DNA from: Changchengzhania lutea
GTDB lineage: Bacteria; Bacteroidota; Bacteroidia; Flavobacteriales; Flavobacteriaceae
Direction: 5' to 3'
NCBI RefSeq assembly: GCF_006974145.1
Contig: NZ_CP039456.1
Span: 1,394,001 to 1,458,000 of the forward strand
Length of the DNA: 64,000 nucleotides
Position 1 is the stretch's first letter. Each line of letters starts with the position of its first letter. Shown one piece after another: positions 34,311-43,247 of this stretch. A model generated the notes under the pieces. The model saw only the letters and a program-made list of their open reading frames with translations, was not told where the DNA came from and ran no database searches. The position numbers and the translations under genes are program-made.

Positions 34311-35804
34311 TTACTTCAAATTCTTAATCGCTGGTTGTAATGCCACTTCAAATTTAGGTAAGTAGGTAACTAAAAATTCATTCATTTTATCCCAATCGTT
34401 TTTATCAAATAAGTTTACATCACCCAATTCATATTTAATACGACTCATTTTGTAGTTTGCTAATTCTTCCCATTCAAGTTCACCACCAAATGTGTTTTCA
34501 ATACTTTCTTTATTAGATAATAAGTATTTTTTATTTAGTTCTTTGCTTGATGAACCTATACTTAATTCTATTCTTACATACTTGCCAGTTATAACGAATG
34601 TATAGCCTAAACCACTAATTCCAGCTCCAGAACTTAACCAATGGTCTTTAGTTGGGTTTACATTAGAAAATAGTTCAGTGTCTACAATTAAAGGCAACAG
34701 CTGTTTCCAATATTCTTTACGTACACCAAAACGATTAGGTACGTTACCACTATCACTATCAGCATATTTTATTAGTAACTCATCTTCAAGTTCAAATAAT
34801 GGAAGTAATTTTTTAAGTGTACTAAACTTAGAATTACTATCTATATTTGATTCAATAAAATAACCACTTTGCAATTCTTGTGGTGCTCTAAAATCTGATG
34901 CATTACGAGACATTTTAAATACATCTTTAGCTTCTAATAATAGTTGTGCGTTTTTCTCGTATAATTTTTCAATTACATAAAAATACATTTGAGCAATAAC
35001 CTCTTCATCTACTTTAGTGTTTTCAAAAATAAAATACTCTAATTTTTTATGTTTAGGTGATTCTGCATTGTATAGATTTTGTTCTTCTGTATTATCCGAA
35101 ACAGGTATTTCTACATCTGGGTATTCCCATATTTTAAGAAAACGACTGTAAATTAAATCAAACCTTTCATTGTAGTTTTCAATATTCCAATTATTAATGG
35201 TTTTAAGATAATCGTTAAGCCAAAGACGACTATAATTATAACCTTGTTCACCACATTGTCGGTTCATCATCTTTTTATCTGGAAAGGATTTATTACTTAA
35301 AGCTCCATTATTACCTGATAAAGTTAAATTAGCAATTGTGTTTACATACTTCTCTTTAAACTGAAAATAATCATCAGGTGTTATATTTTTATTCCAATCT
35401 TCATTTGGGGTTTGAGGAAAAATATGTTCAATTGTTATGTTTTCATTTGAAGTGTTTACATATTCTCTGTTGTTATAATTCTCTAACAACTCAAACATAT
35501 AATTTCTGTTTTTTGATTGGATATTATATAAATCTTTATCCTTCAATGCTGTTTTTAAATCTTCGTCGGTTGGGAATTTTGCACCACCACGTTTCTTTAT
35601 TAAAGCTAATGCAATAGAATCATAATACTCTTCTGTATCAACTTCAGAATATAAAGTCATAAATATTTTATTCAATGAATTGGTAGGCAAGCCTACAACA
35701 AAACGTCTCCAAGTATAAGATTGAATCAATTTTAAAATTTTAATTAACTCGTCATTGCTAAGTCTCTTTTTTATTAAATCTAAATCTTGCATCATAATAC
35801 GCAT
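34311..35804 (-). pseudogene. 5'-truncated DUF262/DUF1524 (GmrSD-like) endonuclease
   Basis: 497 codons that match only the back half of a DUF262-DUF1524 protein. Residues 14-50 (DELIKILKLIQSYTWRRFVVGLPTNSLN) fit the helical linker, then the DUF1524 HNH-type nuclease is visible with ITIEHIFPQ near 124-132 and NLTLSGNNGALSNKSF, followed by a C-terminal DUF4268-like domain (FGVRKEYWKQLLPLI onwards). The N-terminal DUF262 ParB-like NTPase, about 300-400 residues, is missing, and an in-frame stop lies just upstream of ATG 35804. GmrSD-type enzymes attack modified phage DNA. The remaining frame is intact, so a stand-alone nuclease cannot be excluded. Confidence 0.72.
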
Positions 35805-36069
35805 TACTAAACACTATGAGTATGCTGAAAAAAACTAAAAAGCAAAGTGACCATTTCAATTTCAATAGCAAGGGATACTGATGATAGACAATTATGATTG
35901 GTAAAATAACAACAAACAATAGTGCTGATATTAAGAATAAATAAATTTTACTTTTACTCTTTTTAATTTCATTTTCTAGTATTGAATTTATTGCATTAGT
36001 TATTTTTACCCTTGGTTTTAAATACACAAAGATTATTAGATTGCTTGTTAATTTAATTAGCCATTCCAT
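35758..36069 (-). CDS. small two-helix membrane protein, hypothetical
   Basis: A 103-residue protein with two clear membrane helices: IYLFLISALLFVVILPIII near residues 41-60 and WSLCFLVFFSILIVFSNAY near 72-92, after a basic amphipathic N-terminal part. I do not recognise a family. Its 3' end overlaps the truncated DUF1524 gene by 47 nt in another frame. It may be a remnant of whatever recombined away the missing DUF262 domain, or a separate small gene of the island. Confidence 0.5.
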   Translation of the reverse strand: MEWLIKLTSNLIIFVYLKPRVKITNAINSILENEIKKSKSKIYLFLISALLFVVILPIIIVYHQYPLLLKLKWSLCFLVFFSILIVFSNAYYDARFRFNKKET

Positions 36070-36270
36070 ATACCAAGATATAGGTATAAGTTACAGATAA
36101 ATGAAAGTAAATGCAAGGGATATTTGTCGTACCATATGGCATCAAAACAAATTAAAATAGCACAATTAGAAGCAAATAATATTTTCGTTTTATTTTATAA
36201 AAGTTAGAAAACGCAGATAATGAAAAATTTGTATTTCAATTTACACGTAAAATGGTTTATTCGAAAAAAG

Positions 36271-36361
36271 TAAAATGTTGTACCAATATTGTGCTGAAGG
36301 GTAATATTTAAAAATAAAAAAACCACTCAATCTCTTGAATGGCTTTCTCTTTTTAAGCTCC
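36271..36361. repeat. internal copy of the tRNA-Asn junction sequence
   Basis: This 91-bp stretch repeats 40515-40594: TAAAATGTTGTAC, then CTGAAGGGTAATATT, then an A-rich run, the hairpin CCACTCAATCTCTTGAATGG, CTTTCTCT, and finally TAAGCTCC, which includes the last four bases of the tRNA. It carries a 10-bp insertion after TTGTAC. The preceding gap 36070-36470 holds no other recognised feature. Confidence 0.85.
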
Positions 36362-36470
36362 CTTTAATAAGCTATTATTGAATCGATTAATTTTGATTTT
36401 CAAAGAGTTAGACTTAAATTAAACCTTTCTTGAATATCATACCAACAACCAATTAATAACAACTTAGAGG

Positions 36471-36641
36471 TTATTCTTCCTTTTTTAAATCCTTAGGATA
36501 CACTTTTAAAATTTTTCCATCTTTGGAAATAACTATTGGTGTTTCTTTTTGTTCTTTAAATTTGATCATTTTCTCATAGGCTTTTTCTAAGCCCTTTGAA
36601 ATTTTATCTTCTAATTCCTGTAATTGTTCTTTAATTCCCAT
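36471..36641 (-). CDS. small partner of zeta-toxin-like kinase, putative antitoxin
   Basis: A 56-residue charged protein on the minus strand, beginning MGIKEQLQELEDKISKGLEK and ending KDLKKEE. A helical, coiled-coil-like N-terminal half (heptads of Leu/Ile) is followed by a short strand pair (IVISKDGKILKVYP). It starts inside the last codons of the zeta-like gene with an 11-nt overlap, so translation is coupled. A two-gene toxin-antitoxin unit is a plausible reading. The role is inferred from position only. Confidence 0.7.
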   Translation of the reverse strand: MGIKEQLQELEDKISKGLEKAYEKMIKFKEQKETPIVISKDGKILKVYPKDLKKEE

Positions 36642-37206
36642 TGTATTTTTCTTTTAATTCATTCCAAACTATATCATCTTTTATAAATAGTTTATCATCA
36701 GCTCCTTCTGCTATAAATTTAAACCTTTCTTCTGAATTATCAGCAATTATCCATTTATCAACTATTAGGATATATTTCTGGAACAAATTTCTTAGTCCAT
36801 TTTTGTAACGCCTTCTTATAACATCTACTGGAATATTATGCCCACCTTCCAAAACTCTAGTTTTAACACGTTCAATTGCTAACTCTTCTGAATTTAATTT
36901 CAAAAAAAGTAAAATTACCTCGTATCTTTTTAGTTTTGCCTTTTTAATAAAACTTACATAGCTATTCGTTGACAACGTTGTTTCTAAAGCAAAAGTCTTG
37001 CCATCTTCCAATAACTCATTAATTCTAGCTAGCATTATTCTTCCTGCCTGAAAAGCAACTAAGTCTGGATTAAACGGAGAAAGTCCTCTTGCAATTTCAT
37101 CGGCATTTACAAACTCTTTACAATCAAAAATTTCAGGTAAAATAGTAAATGAAGCAGTTGTTTTTCCTGCGCCATTTGGGCCTGCAATAATGTATAACTT
37201 TTTCAT
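36631..37206 (-). CDS. zeta-toxin-family P-loop kinase
   Basis: About 191 residues from ATG 37206 (MKKLYIIAGPNGAGKTTAS); an ATG 6 nt upstream is possible. The Walker A motif is at residues 6-13, followed by VNADEIARGLSPF and an ETTLS segment, the arrangement of zeta toxins and related AAA_33 kinases. Zeta toxins phosphorylate UDP-activated amino sugars and block wall synthesis; whether this one is toxic is not shown. It is divergent from the primase-helicase gene with a gap of 113 nt, and coupled to the 56-residue gene downstream. Confidence 0.88.
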   Translation of the reverse strand: MKKLYIIAGPNGAGKTTASFTILPEIFDCKEFVNADEIARGLSPFNPDLVAFQAGRIMLARINELLEDGKTFALETTLSTNSYVSFIKKAKLKRYEVILLFLKLNSEELAIERVKTRVLEGGHNIPVDVIRRRYKNGLRNLFQKYILIVDKWIIADNSEERFKFIAEGADDKLFIKDDIVWNELKEKYNGN

Positions 37207-37319
37207 TAGCACAAAGATAGTATAATCTTTTAGCTTTAGTATTTATGAGTTTACTTAAAAAGAATTTTCAGATTAAAACTATATTTTTATCAAAATAAAG
37301 GTGATTTTATTTTTTAAAT

Positions 37320-40295
37320 ATGGAAGTGATTACAAAAGAGCAATTACAACTTTTTCGTTCTCTTTTTAAAGGGCGTGATGATGTTTTTGCTTTACGTTGG
37401 GAAAAGCAAAACAAAAATGACTATATGCCTGCATATTCTTATGACCCTTATATGTATCGACTTCATAAGCAAAGCGGTGGCTCATTTAAGAATTATACTG
37501 ATAAAACCTATTTAAAACTAGATGATTACCAACTTTTAAAACATTTAAAAGGCAATCATTTTACAGGAATTTATCCACTTTTAAAAGATAATACATCAAA
37601 TTTTATAGTTGCAGATTTTGATAAAACTGGTTGGGAAAAACAATCAAAAAAAGCATTAGAAGCTTGTACAGAAGCGCAAATTCCTGCTTATTTAGAACGG
37701 TCTCGGTCTGGAAATGGCGGACATGTTTGGATTTTCTTTGAAGAACCGTATCCTGCAATTAGAAGCAGAAGAATTGTTCTAACACTTTTTGAGCAAGCTA
37801 GTATCTTTTCAGTCTTTGATAAAAACACAAGTTTTGACCGTTTATTCCCAAATCAAGATTATTTATCAGGTAAAGGATTGGGAAATCTTATTGCGCTTCC
37901 TTTACACGGCAATACTTTACAACAAGGAAACTCTTGTTTTATTGATGCCGATACATTAATACCTTTTCTGGACCAATGGGCATTTTTAAAAACAATCAAA
38001 AAAGTATCAACACTTGATTTAGATGCTATTCTAAAATTATTTTCTGAAAAACCAAATCAAGAAATTTCAATAGAAAAAGAAATTACGTACAATGGAAAAA
38101 TTCAAATCATTTTAAAAAATAGTATCACTTTAAACCGTAATGGTTTAACCCGTATTCTAACTAATTTTCTAAAAGAGCAATTAAACTTTTTCAATTCTGA
38201 TTATGCTATAAAAAAGAAAACAGGCAGAAGCACTTATAAAACGGAACGTTATTTTAAACTTATTGAAGAAACCGAAAACACTATAGAAATACCAAGCGGC
38301 TTTATAGGTAAGTTGTTACGGTTTTGTAATCAAAATAAAATTCAATATAATTTTTTAGATGAAAGAATTAAACTAGAAGAAATTGAAATAACGTCTTCAA
38401 TTCAATTATTAAACCACCAACATTTATCTCTTGAAATTACCAAGAAAAAAGATTTTGGAATTATAGTTGCCCCTCCAGGATCTGGTAAAACTATTATTGG
38501 CTTAAAAGTCATTGAACAGAAAAAACAACCAGCATTAATTATCACGCACAGAAAACAAATTGCAGAGCAATGGATAGGCAGAATTGAAAGCTTTTTTGGA
38601 ATACCCAAAAGAGACATCGGGAAAATTGGTCAAAGGAAAATGAAGATAGGAAAACAAATAACAGTTGCATTAATTCAGTCCTTATCAAAAAAACTGAATA
38701 CTGCCCCTAAAGAGTTAACATCGGCTTTTGGTACAATTATTATTGATGAATGCCATCACATTCCAGCAAAGTCTTTTAGAGAAGTTATAAATCGTCTATC
38801 TCCCTTCTACCAATATGGATTAACAGCAACACCTTTTCGAAAAAATAGTGATGAAAAACTACTGTTTGTCTATTTGGGCGATATTATTTCGGAAATAAAA
38901 CCCAATGAAATAGATACTTTTAAAAAAGCAAGATTTACTGTACGTGATACAAATCTAGATATTCCATTTAATTCCAAAACTGACCATTTTGAAACATTAT
39001 CCAAAATATTGATTCATGATTCTGAAAGGAACAAGATCATATTAAAAGATATTCAATATGAGTTAAACAAAGGTAGAAAGGCAGTTATTATTACAGAAAG
39101 AAAAGAACATATTCAAACACTAAATCAATATTTAAAGAATCAATATGAAATTATTACACTTTCTGGAGAAGACAACACATCTTCAAGTAACTCAAAATGG
39201 CAAGCTATAAAACAAGGGAATTACCAAGCTATTATTACTACTGGGCAATATTTTGGAGAAGGTATTGATATTAAGGATGTTTCATGTTTATTTTTAGTAT
39301 ATCCTTTTGCCTTTAAAGGAAAGTTAGTTCAATACATTGGTCGTGTTCAGCGTTCAGAATTAACCCCAATTATCTACGATTATAGAGATAAACATATTCC
39401 ATACCTCAACAGACTATTTTTAAAACGAAACACATATTACAGAAATCTAGACCGACAAGCTACATTATTTGATGATTTTGAAGAAAATATAAATCCTATT
39501 TCAAAAGGGAATAAAATTGACAAAACTTTCAAAGTTCCTATTAATGATTTAGAGTTTCATTATGGAATGGTTAGTTTTTCTTATTCTTTGAAATCAAACA
39601 TATCTATTCCATTTGAAATCGAGAATGAAGATATACAACCAGAATTTGAAGTTCTGAAACCATATTTTGCAAAAGTACTAAACTCAAAATCTGTTGTTAT
39701 TCATATAAATATTGAATTTGAAAACGATATCATTGTATCGCAAATAGCAACATCTAAAGATATTGAGAACATAAACAAGGAAGTCATTGAAAGCGTAAAG
39801 TTTCAACTTGTAAAACAAAATTTTATAAAATCTGGAAAAACAATCAATCAAGAAGATATCACAAATAATATTGAAGCTTTTTTTGATTCAAAGGAAAACC
39901 TATTGGAAACTATTTTAAAAAATGACATTTATGTCCATTCCAAACAACTTTATTATTTGGCAAAGCATCACGATTTCAAAACTCTAAAAATTAGATTTGT
40001 TTTAAGCCCATTTTCATTTGTATTTTTATTGGTAGGAGAGCTGAATTACCATATTATTTTAGAAACGTTAAATACTAAAGAAGCAACTTACATTTGGCGT
40101 CTTTCCAAAGATTCAATCCTATTTAAAAAAGAGTTGTCACAAATAAATCAAAAACTAAACTTAATTCGTATAAGTGGTCGACAAGCTTTTTTAGAAACTA
40201 AAAACAGCAACTTTAGTCGAATTATACATGATTATAATAATGCCGAAAAAGGATTTTATAAATGGAAAAACATACTAGAAGAAAGGTTGAGTTAG
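37320..40295 (+). CDS. TOTE-type archaeo-eukaryotic primase fused to SF2 helicase
   Basis: A 991-residue protein. N-terminal part (about 10-230) is an AEP primase of the TOTE conflict-system type: LFRSLFKGRDDVFALRWEK, catalytic Asp pair in VADFDK (98-102), SRSGNGGHVWIFF with His135, and DRLFPNQDYLSGKGLGNLI. The central region is an SF2 helicase: APPGSGKT (384-391), DECHH (476-480), LTATPF (501-506) and QYIGRVQR (671-678). The last 250 residues are unassigned. Linkage of primase and helicase suggests activity on replicating or invading DNA, and TOTE genes are considered conflict or defence systems. It lies in the tRNA-Asn island, divergent from the zeta-like kinase. Confidence 0.87.
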   Translation: MEVITKEQLQLFRSLFKGRDDVFALRWEKQNKNDYMPAYSYDPYMYRLHKQSGGSFKNYTDKTYLKLDDYQLLKHLKGNHFTGIYPLLKDNTSNFIVADFDKTGWEKQSKKALEACTEAQIPAYLERSRSGNGGHVWIFFEEPYPAIRSRRIVLTLFEQASIFSVFDKNTSFDRLFPNQDYLSGKGLGNLIALPLHGNTLQQGNSCFIDADTLIPFLDQWAFLKTIKKVSTLDLDAILKLFSEKPNQEISIEKEITYNGKIQIILKNSITLNRNGLTRILTNFLKEQLNFFNSDYAIKKKTGRSTYKTERYFKLIEETENTIEIPSGFIGKLLRFCNQNKIQYNFLDERIKLEEIEITSSIQLLNHQHLSLEITKKKDFGIIVAPPGSGKTIIGLKVIEQKKQPALIITHRKQIAEQWIGRIESFFGIPKRDIGKIGQRKMKIGKQITVALIQSLSKKLNTAPKELTSAFGTIIIDECHHIPAKSFREVINRLSPFYQYGLTATPFRKNSDEKLLFVYLGDIISEIKPNEIDTFKKARFTVRDTNLDIPFNSKTDHFETLSKILIHDSERNKIILKDIQYELNKGRKAVIITERKEHIQTLNQYLKNQYEIITLSGEDNTSSSNSKWQAIKQGNYQAIITTGQYFGEGIDIKDVSCLFLVYPFAFKGKLVQYIGRVQRSELTPIIYDYRDKHIPYLNRLFLKRNTYYRNLDRQATLFDDFEENINPISKGNKIDKTFKVPINDLEFHYGMVSFSYSLKSNISIPFEIENEDIQPEFEVLKPYFAKVLNSKSVVIHINIEFENDIIVSQIATSKDIENINKEVIESVKFQLVKQNFIKSGKTINQEDITNNIEAFFDSKENLLETILKNDIYVHSKQLYYLAKHHDFKTLKIRFVLSPFSFVFLLVGELNYHIILETLNTKEATYIWRLSKDSILFKKELSQINQKLNLIRISGRQAFLETKNSNFSRIIHDYNNAEKGFYKWKNILEERLS

Positions 40296-40514
40296 CATTA
40301 ATGGCTCTTATACTCGAACCTATTTTAACACTTAAAAAAACAGCGTCAATTTCAATTAAGGTAGGAGAATTATAGAACCGCTTTATTCAAAACCGTTTAA
40401 AATGGCTAATTCAATAAAAATAACCACCAATATTGGCTAAACTGGATATGATTAAATTATAAATTATCGGATAGAGTATCTTAATCCTCTTTCTTTTTAA
40501 TTTTTTAACAAAAA

Positions 40515-40590
40515 TAAAATGTTGTACTGAAGGGTAATATTAGAAAATAAAAAAGCCACTCAATCTCTTGAATGGCTTTCTCTCACTAAG
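40515..40590 (-). repeat. proximal junction repeat downstream of tRNA-Asn
   Basis: This stretch downstream of the tRNA 3' end is repeated at 36271-36361. It includes the tRNA terminator and TAAAATGTTGTAC...GAAGGGTAATATT. In 40296-40514 no gene is seen. Confidence 0.85.
40554..40577 (-). terminator. tRNA-Asn terminator
   Basis: On the minus strand AGCCATTCAA, loop GAGA, TTGAGTGGCT pairs at 9 of 10 positions and is followed by a T run (TTTTTTATTTTC). It starts 13 nt past the tRNA 3' end. Confidence 0.85.
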
Positions 40591-40664
40591 CTCCTTCTCT
40601 AGGGCTCGAACCTAGGACCCTCTGATTAACAGTCAGATGCTCTAACCAACTGAGCTAAGAAGGA
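40591..40664 (-). tRNA. tRNA-Asn (anticodon GTT)
   Basis: A 74-nt cloverleaf on the minus strand: acceptor TCCTTCT/AGAAGGA, D arm GCTCAGTTGGTTAGAGC, anticodon arm TCTGA-CTGTTAA-TCAGA with anticodon GTT, variable region GGGTC, T arm CTAGG-TTCGAGC-CCTAG and discriminator G. CCA is not encoded. Its 3' end serves as an island attachment site; see 34201-34227. Confidence 0.97.
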
Positions 40665-40746
40665 GTGTGCTTTTTCGCCTTAGCGAGCGCAAATATATAG
40701 TAATTTTTAATTACTACAAAACGACTTTTAATTTTAATTAAAAAAA

Positions 40747-42093
40747 TTAATCAAAAACTGCTTTAAATATATCATTCCCGTTTGCAAACAGTACCAAAGC
40801 TATTAACAGTATAAACCCAACCATTTGTGCATATTCCATAAACTTATCTCCAGGTTTTCTTCCAGACACCATTTCATATAATAAGAACATGACATGACCT
40901 CCGTCTAAGGCTGGGATAGGCAATAGATTTAAAACCCCCAGCATAATGGATAAAAAGGCGGTAATATTCCAGAATACTTCCCAGTTCCAGAAACTAGGAA
41001 ATATATCATAAATAGCCTTAAAACCACCAACGCCTTTATACGCACCGGTACTCGGTGTGAATATGGCTTTGAATTGTGTAATGTATGACGAAATTTTATC
41101 ACCAGTCTTTTTAATACCAATCGGAATGGACTCAAAAAATCCGTATGTCTTATTTTTAAATTTATAATAATCTAGAGCCTCTAAAGTTTCTGGAGTAGAA
41201 CCGTTGGCATATACCAATCCCAATTTACCATCTTCGCTAATTTTTAAAGGGATGACGGTTTCATTATTATCTCTTAAAACGGTAGCAGATACTGTTTGTC
41301 CTTTAAATTTTTCTAAGCCCTCTTTTACTTGATCAATATATCTAGTGTTGTAATCATTTAAACCAAGTATGATATCTCCTGCTTTAATTCCACTTGCTTT
41401 GTTATAGGATGTATCAGGAACCTGAACAATGGCGAATGGCATCCTCAAATTGATAAAACTTTTTTCCTTAGAATCAATTAATTGTGCTAAAAAATCCTCA
41501 GGCATGGTTACTGTAGATTGTTGCCCGTCTCTTTCAATAGTAATCTCTCTCCCAAATAATACTTTTTCGGAAACTTCAGAAAAGGTTTCTATCTTATCAC
41601 CATCAACAGCTATAATATTATCTCCGGTTAGTAATCCCGCTTTATTGGCCACAGTGCTCTCGATAAATAATCCATCTTTTATATTTTCAATGGGTAAAAA
41701 AGTCTCTCCGTAATAAAAGGTCATGCCTATATAAATAAAAACAGCCAATAAGAAATTAACCGTGACGCCACCCAACATAATGATTAAACGTTGCCATGCT
41801 GGTTTAGAACGAAATTCCCATGGCTGTGGCTCTTTTGCCATTTGCTCAGTATCCATGCTTTCATCAATCATTCCAGCAATTTTAACATAGCCTCCTAGTG
41901 GCAACCAACCAATTCCGTATACCGTTTCGCCTATTTTTTTCTTAAACAGGGAGAACTTCACATCAAAAAATAAATAAAACTTTTCTACTCTTGTTTTAAA
42001 GGCTTTTGCAGGAATAAAATGCCCTAATTCATGTAAAATAATAAGCAATGAAAGACTCAATAAAAATTGAGATATTTTAATAACAAACTCCAT
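40747..42093 (-). CDS. rseP: site-2 intramembrane metalloprotease
   Basis: A 448-residue RIP metalloprotease. The zinc motif HELGH (21-25) lies in the first membrane helix, and the third ligand region NLLPIPALDGGHV near the C-terminus. Two PDZ domains lie between (for example ESTVANKAGLLTGDNIIAVDG and NKASGIKAGDIILGLND). Such enzymes cut anti-sigma factors and leftover signal peptides in the inner membrane. Length and order match RseP. Single gene between tRNA-Asn and the divergent SCO gene. Confidence 0.95.
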   Translation of the reverse strand: MEFVIKISQFLLSLSLLIILHELGHFIPAKAFKTRVEKFYLFFDVKFSLFKKKIGETVYGIGWLPLGGYVKIAGMIDESMDTEQMAKEPQPWEFRSKPAWQRLIIMLGGVTVNFLLAVFIYIGMTFYYGETFLPIENIKDGLFIESTVANKAGLLTGDNIIAVDGDKIETFSEVSEKVLFGREITIERDGQQSTVTMPEDFLAQLIDSKEKSFINLRMPFAIVQVPDTSYNKASGIKAGDIILGLNDYNTRYIDQVKEGLEKFKGQTVSATVLRDNNETVIPLKISEDGKLGLVYANGSTPETLEALDYYKFKNKTYGFFESIPIGIKKTGDKISSYITQFKAIFTPSTGAYKGVGGFKAIYDIFPSFWNWEVFWNITAFLSIMLGVLNLLPIPALDGGHVMFLLYEMVSGRKPGDKFMEYAQMVGFILLIALVLFANGNDIFKAVFD

Positions 42094-42263
42094 ATATCTT
42101 CTGTCGTATTTTTATAATCGCACAAAAGTAAGCTTTTAAACCAACTTTAAAAAGCCTATTGCTGAATGGCTCTGTATTTAACAAGAATTTAAGTCAAGAA
42201 TAAATTCCATCTGTTTGAATTTCATTGTATTTTTGCAAAAGTTCAAATCTATACTTCTAAAAA

Positions 42264-42938
42264 ATGTTATCCTTTTTTAAAGATTATAAAAAGTTCGCCA
42301 TTGTTTTTGGTATTATTTCCGCCATTATAATCATACTCATTTATAACACCTTAAATGTGTACCGGCCACTTGATATTTACCAACCTGCCAGGGTGAGCTC
42401 TGAATTGGTTGACAGCACCATTCAACACCAAAAAAAGTATCATAAAATAGCCGATTTTAAATTTATTAATCAAAATGGAGACACCATTACGCAAGAAGAT
42501 TATAAAGATAAAATCTATGTTGCCGATTTCTTTTTCACTACCTGCCAAACCATTTGTCCGATTATGACAGATCACATGGTAGACATTCAAAATAAGCTTA
42601 TAGATGATGATGACGTCATGCTGCTTTCTCATACGGTGACTCCACAAATTGATACTGTAGCACAACTAAAGCGATACGCCATTAAAAAAGGGGTGAACGA
42701 TAAGAAATGGAATTTGGTTACCGGTGACAAAAAGCAAATCTACGAACTTGCAAGAAAATCCTATTTGGCCGTAAAAACCAACGGGCTCGGGGACAAATAT
42801 GATATGATTCATACCGAAAATTTTATGCTTATTGACAAGAAACGCCAAATTCGTGGGTTTTATGATGGTACTAATTCCGAAGATATTTCCAAACTCCTTG
42901 AAGATATTAAAATCTTGAAAAAAGAATACGACCAATAG
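42264..42938 (+). CDS. SCO1/SenC-family copper-binding protein
   Basis: A 224-residue protein with an N-terminal membrane anchor (residues 12-30) and a thioredoxin fold. The copper site is complete: Cys94 and Cys98 in TTCQTICP and His183 in MIHTENF. SCO proteins deliver copper to, or maintain thiols of, the CuA site of cytochrome oxidase. No oxidase genes adjoin; it lies 72 nt upstream of feoA, perhaps by chance. Confidence 0.93.
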   Translation: MLSFFKDYKKFAIVFGIISAIIIILIYNTLNVYRPLDIYQPARVSSELVDSTIQHQKKYHKIADFKFINQNGDTITQEDYKDKIYVADFFFTTCQTICPIMTDHMVDIQNKLIDDDDVMLLSHTVTPQIDTVAQLKRYAIKKGVNDKKWNLVTGDKKQIYELARKSYLAVKTNGLGDKYDMIHTENFMLIDKKRQIRGFYDGTNSEDISKLLEDIKILKKEYDQ

Positions 42939-42976
42939 TTTATAACAATCTATTTCTTTAGCCTAAATTTTTATAT

Positions 42977-43006
42977 TACTTTTGCTTCTTTAAAATCAAT
43001 CTAAAT
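42977..43006 (+). promoter_or_regulatory. feoA promoter with candidate DtxR-family box
   Basis: TACTTTTG at 42977-42984 matches the -7 consensus TAnnTTTG, 27 nt before the feoA start. The 18 bases 42989-43006 match the perfect palindrome at 46645-46662 at 14 positions, with the right half AATCTAAA identical. This would place the site over the transcript start, suited to repression. Because the sequence is AT-rich the match could be fortuitous. Confidence 0.4.
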
Positions 43007-43010
43007 AAGC

Positions 43011-43247
43011 TTGGAAGATACTTTAGCCAATTTAAAACGTGGAGAACGCGGCATTATAAAGGATGTTTCGTCAGTTCATATTCCATTAAAGCTCCTAGAA
43101 ATGGGGTGCTTACCAGGTAATAGTGTCAAACTAGTACAAATGGCTCCATTCCAGGATCCCATGTACTTAAACATCAATGGCACGCATTTAGCCATAAGAA
43201 AGGAAACTGCTATCCATGTTTTAATTGAACGCGTAGCAGATGAGTAA
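43011..43247 (+). CDS. feoA: ferrous iron transport protein A
   Basis: A 78-residue SH3-like protein that assists FeoB. It shows LANLKRGERGIIKDV, RLLEMG-like LKLLEMGCLPGNSVKLV and HLAIRKETAIHVLI, all standard. The start is TTG at 43011; no ATG exists in this part of the frame. The 3' end overlaps feoB by 8 nt, so translation is coupled. Confidence 0.93.
   Translation: MEDTLANLKRGERGIIKDVSSVHIPLKLLEMGCLPGNSVKLVQMAPFQDPMYLNINGTHLAIRKETAIHVLIERVADE

Noticed and set aside
36135-36206. 23-codon frame after ATGGCATCAAAA in the island gap
   Set aside because: Too short, no ribosome-binding context and no family resemblance.
42957-42967. TTTAG-C-CTAAA upstream of feoA as the DtxR box
   Set aside because: Half sites match but the spacing is 1 nt instead of 6, so the same dimer could not bind it in the same way; the site at 42989-43006 fits better.
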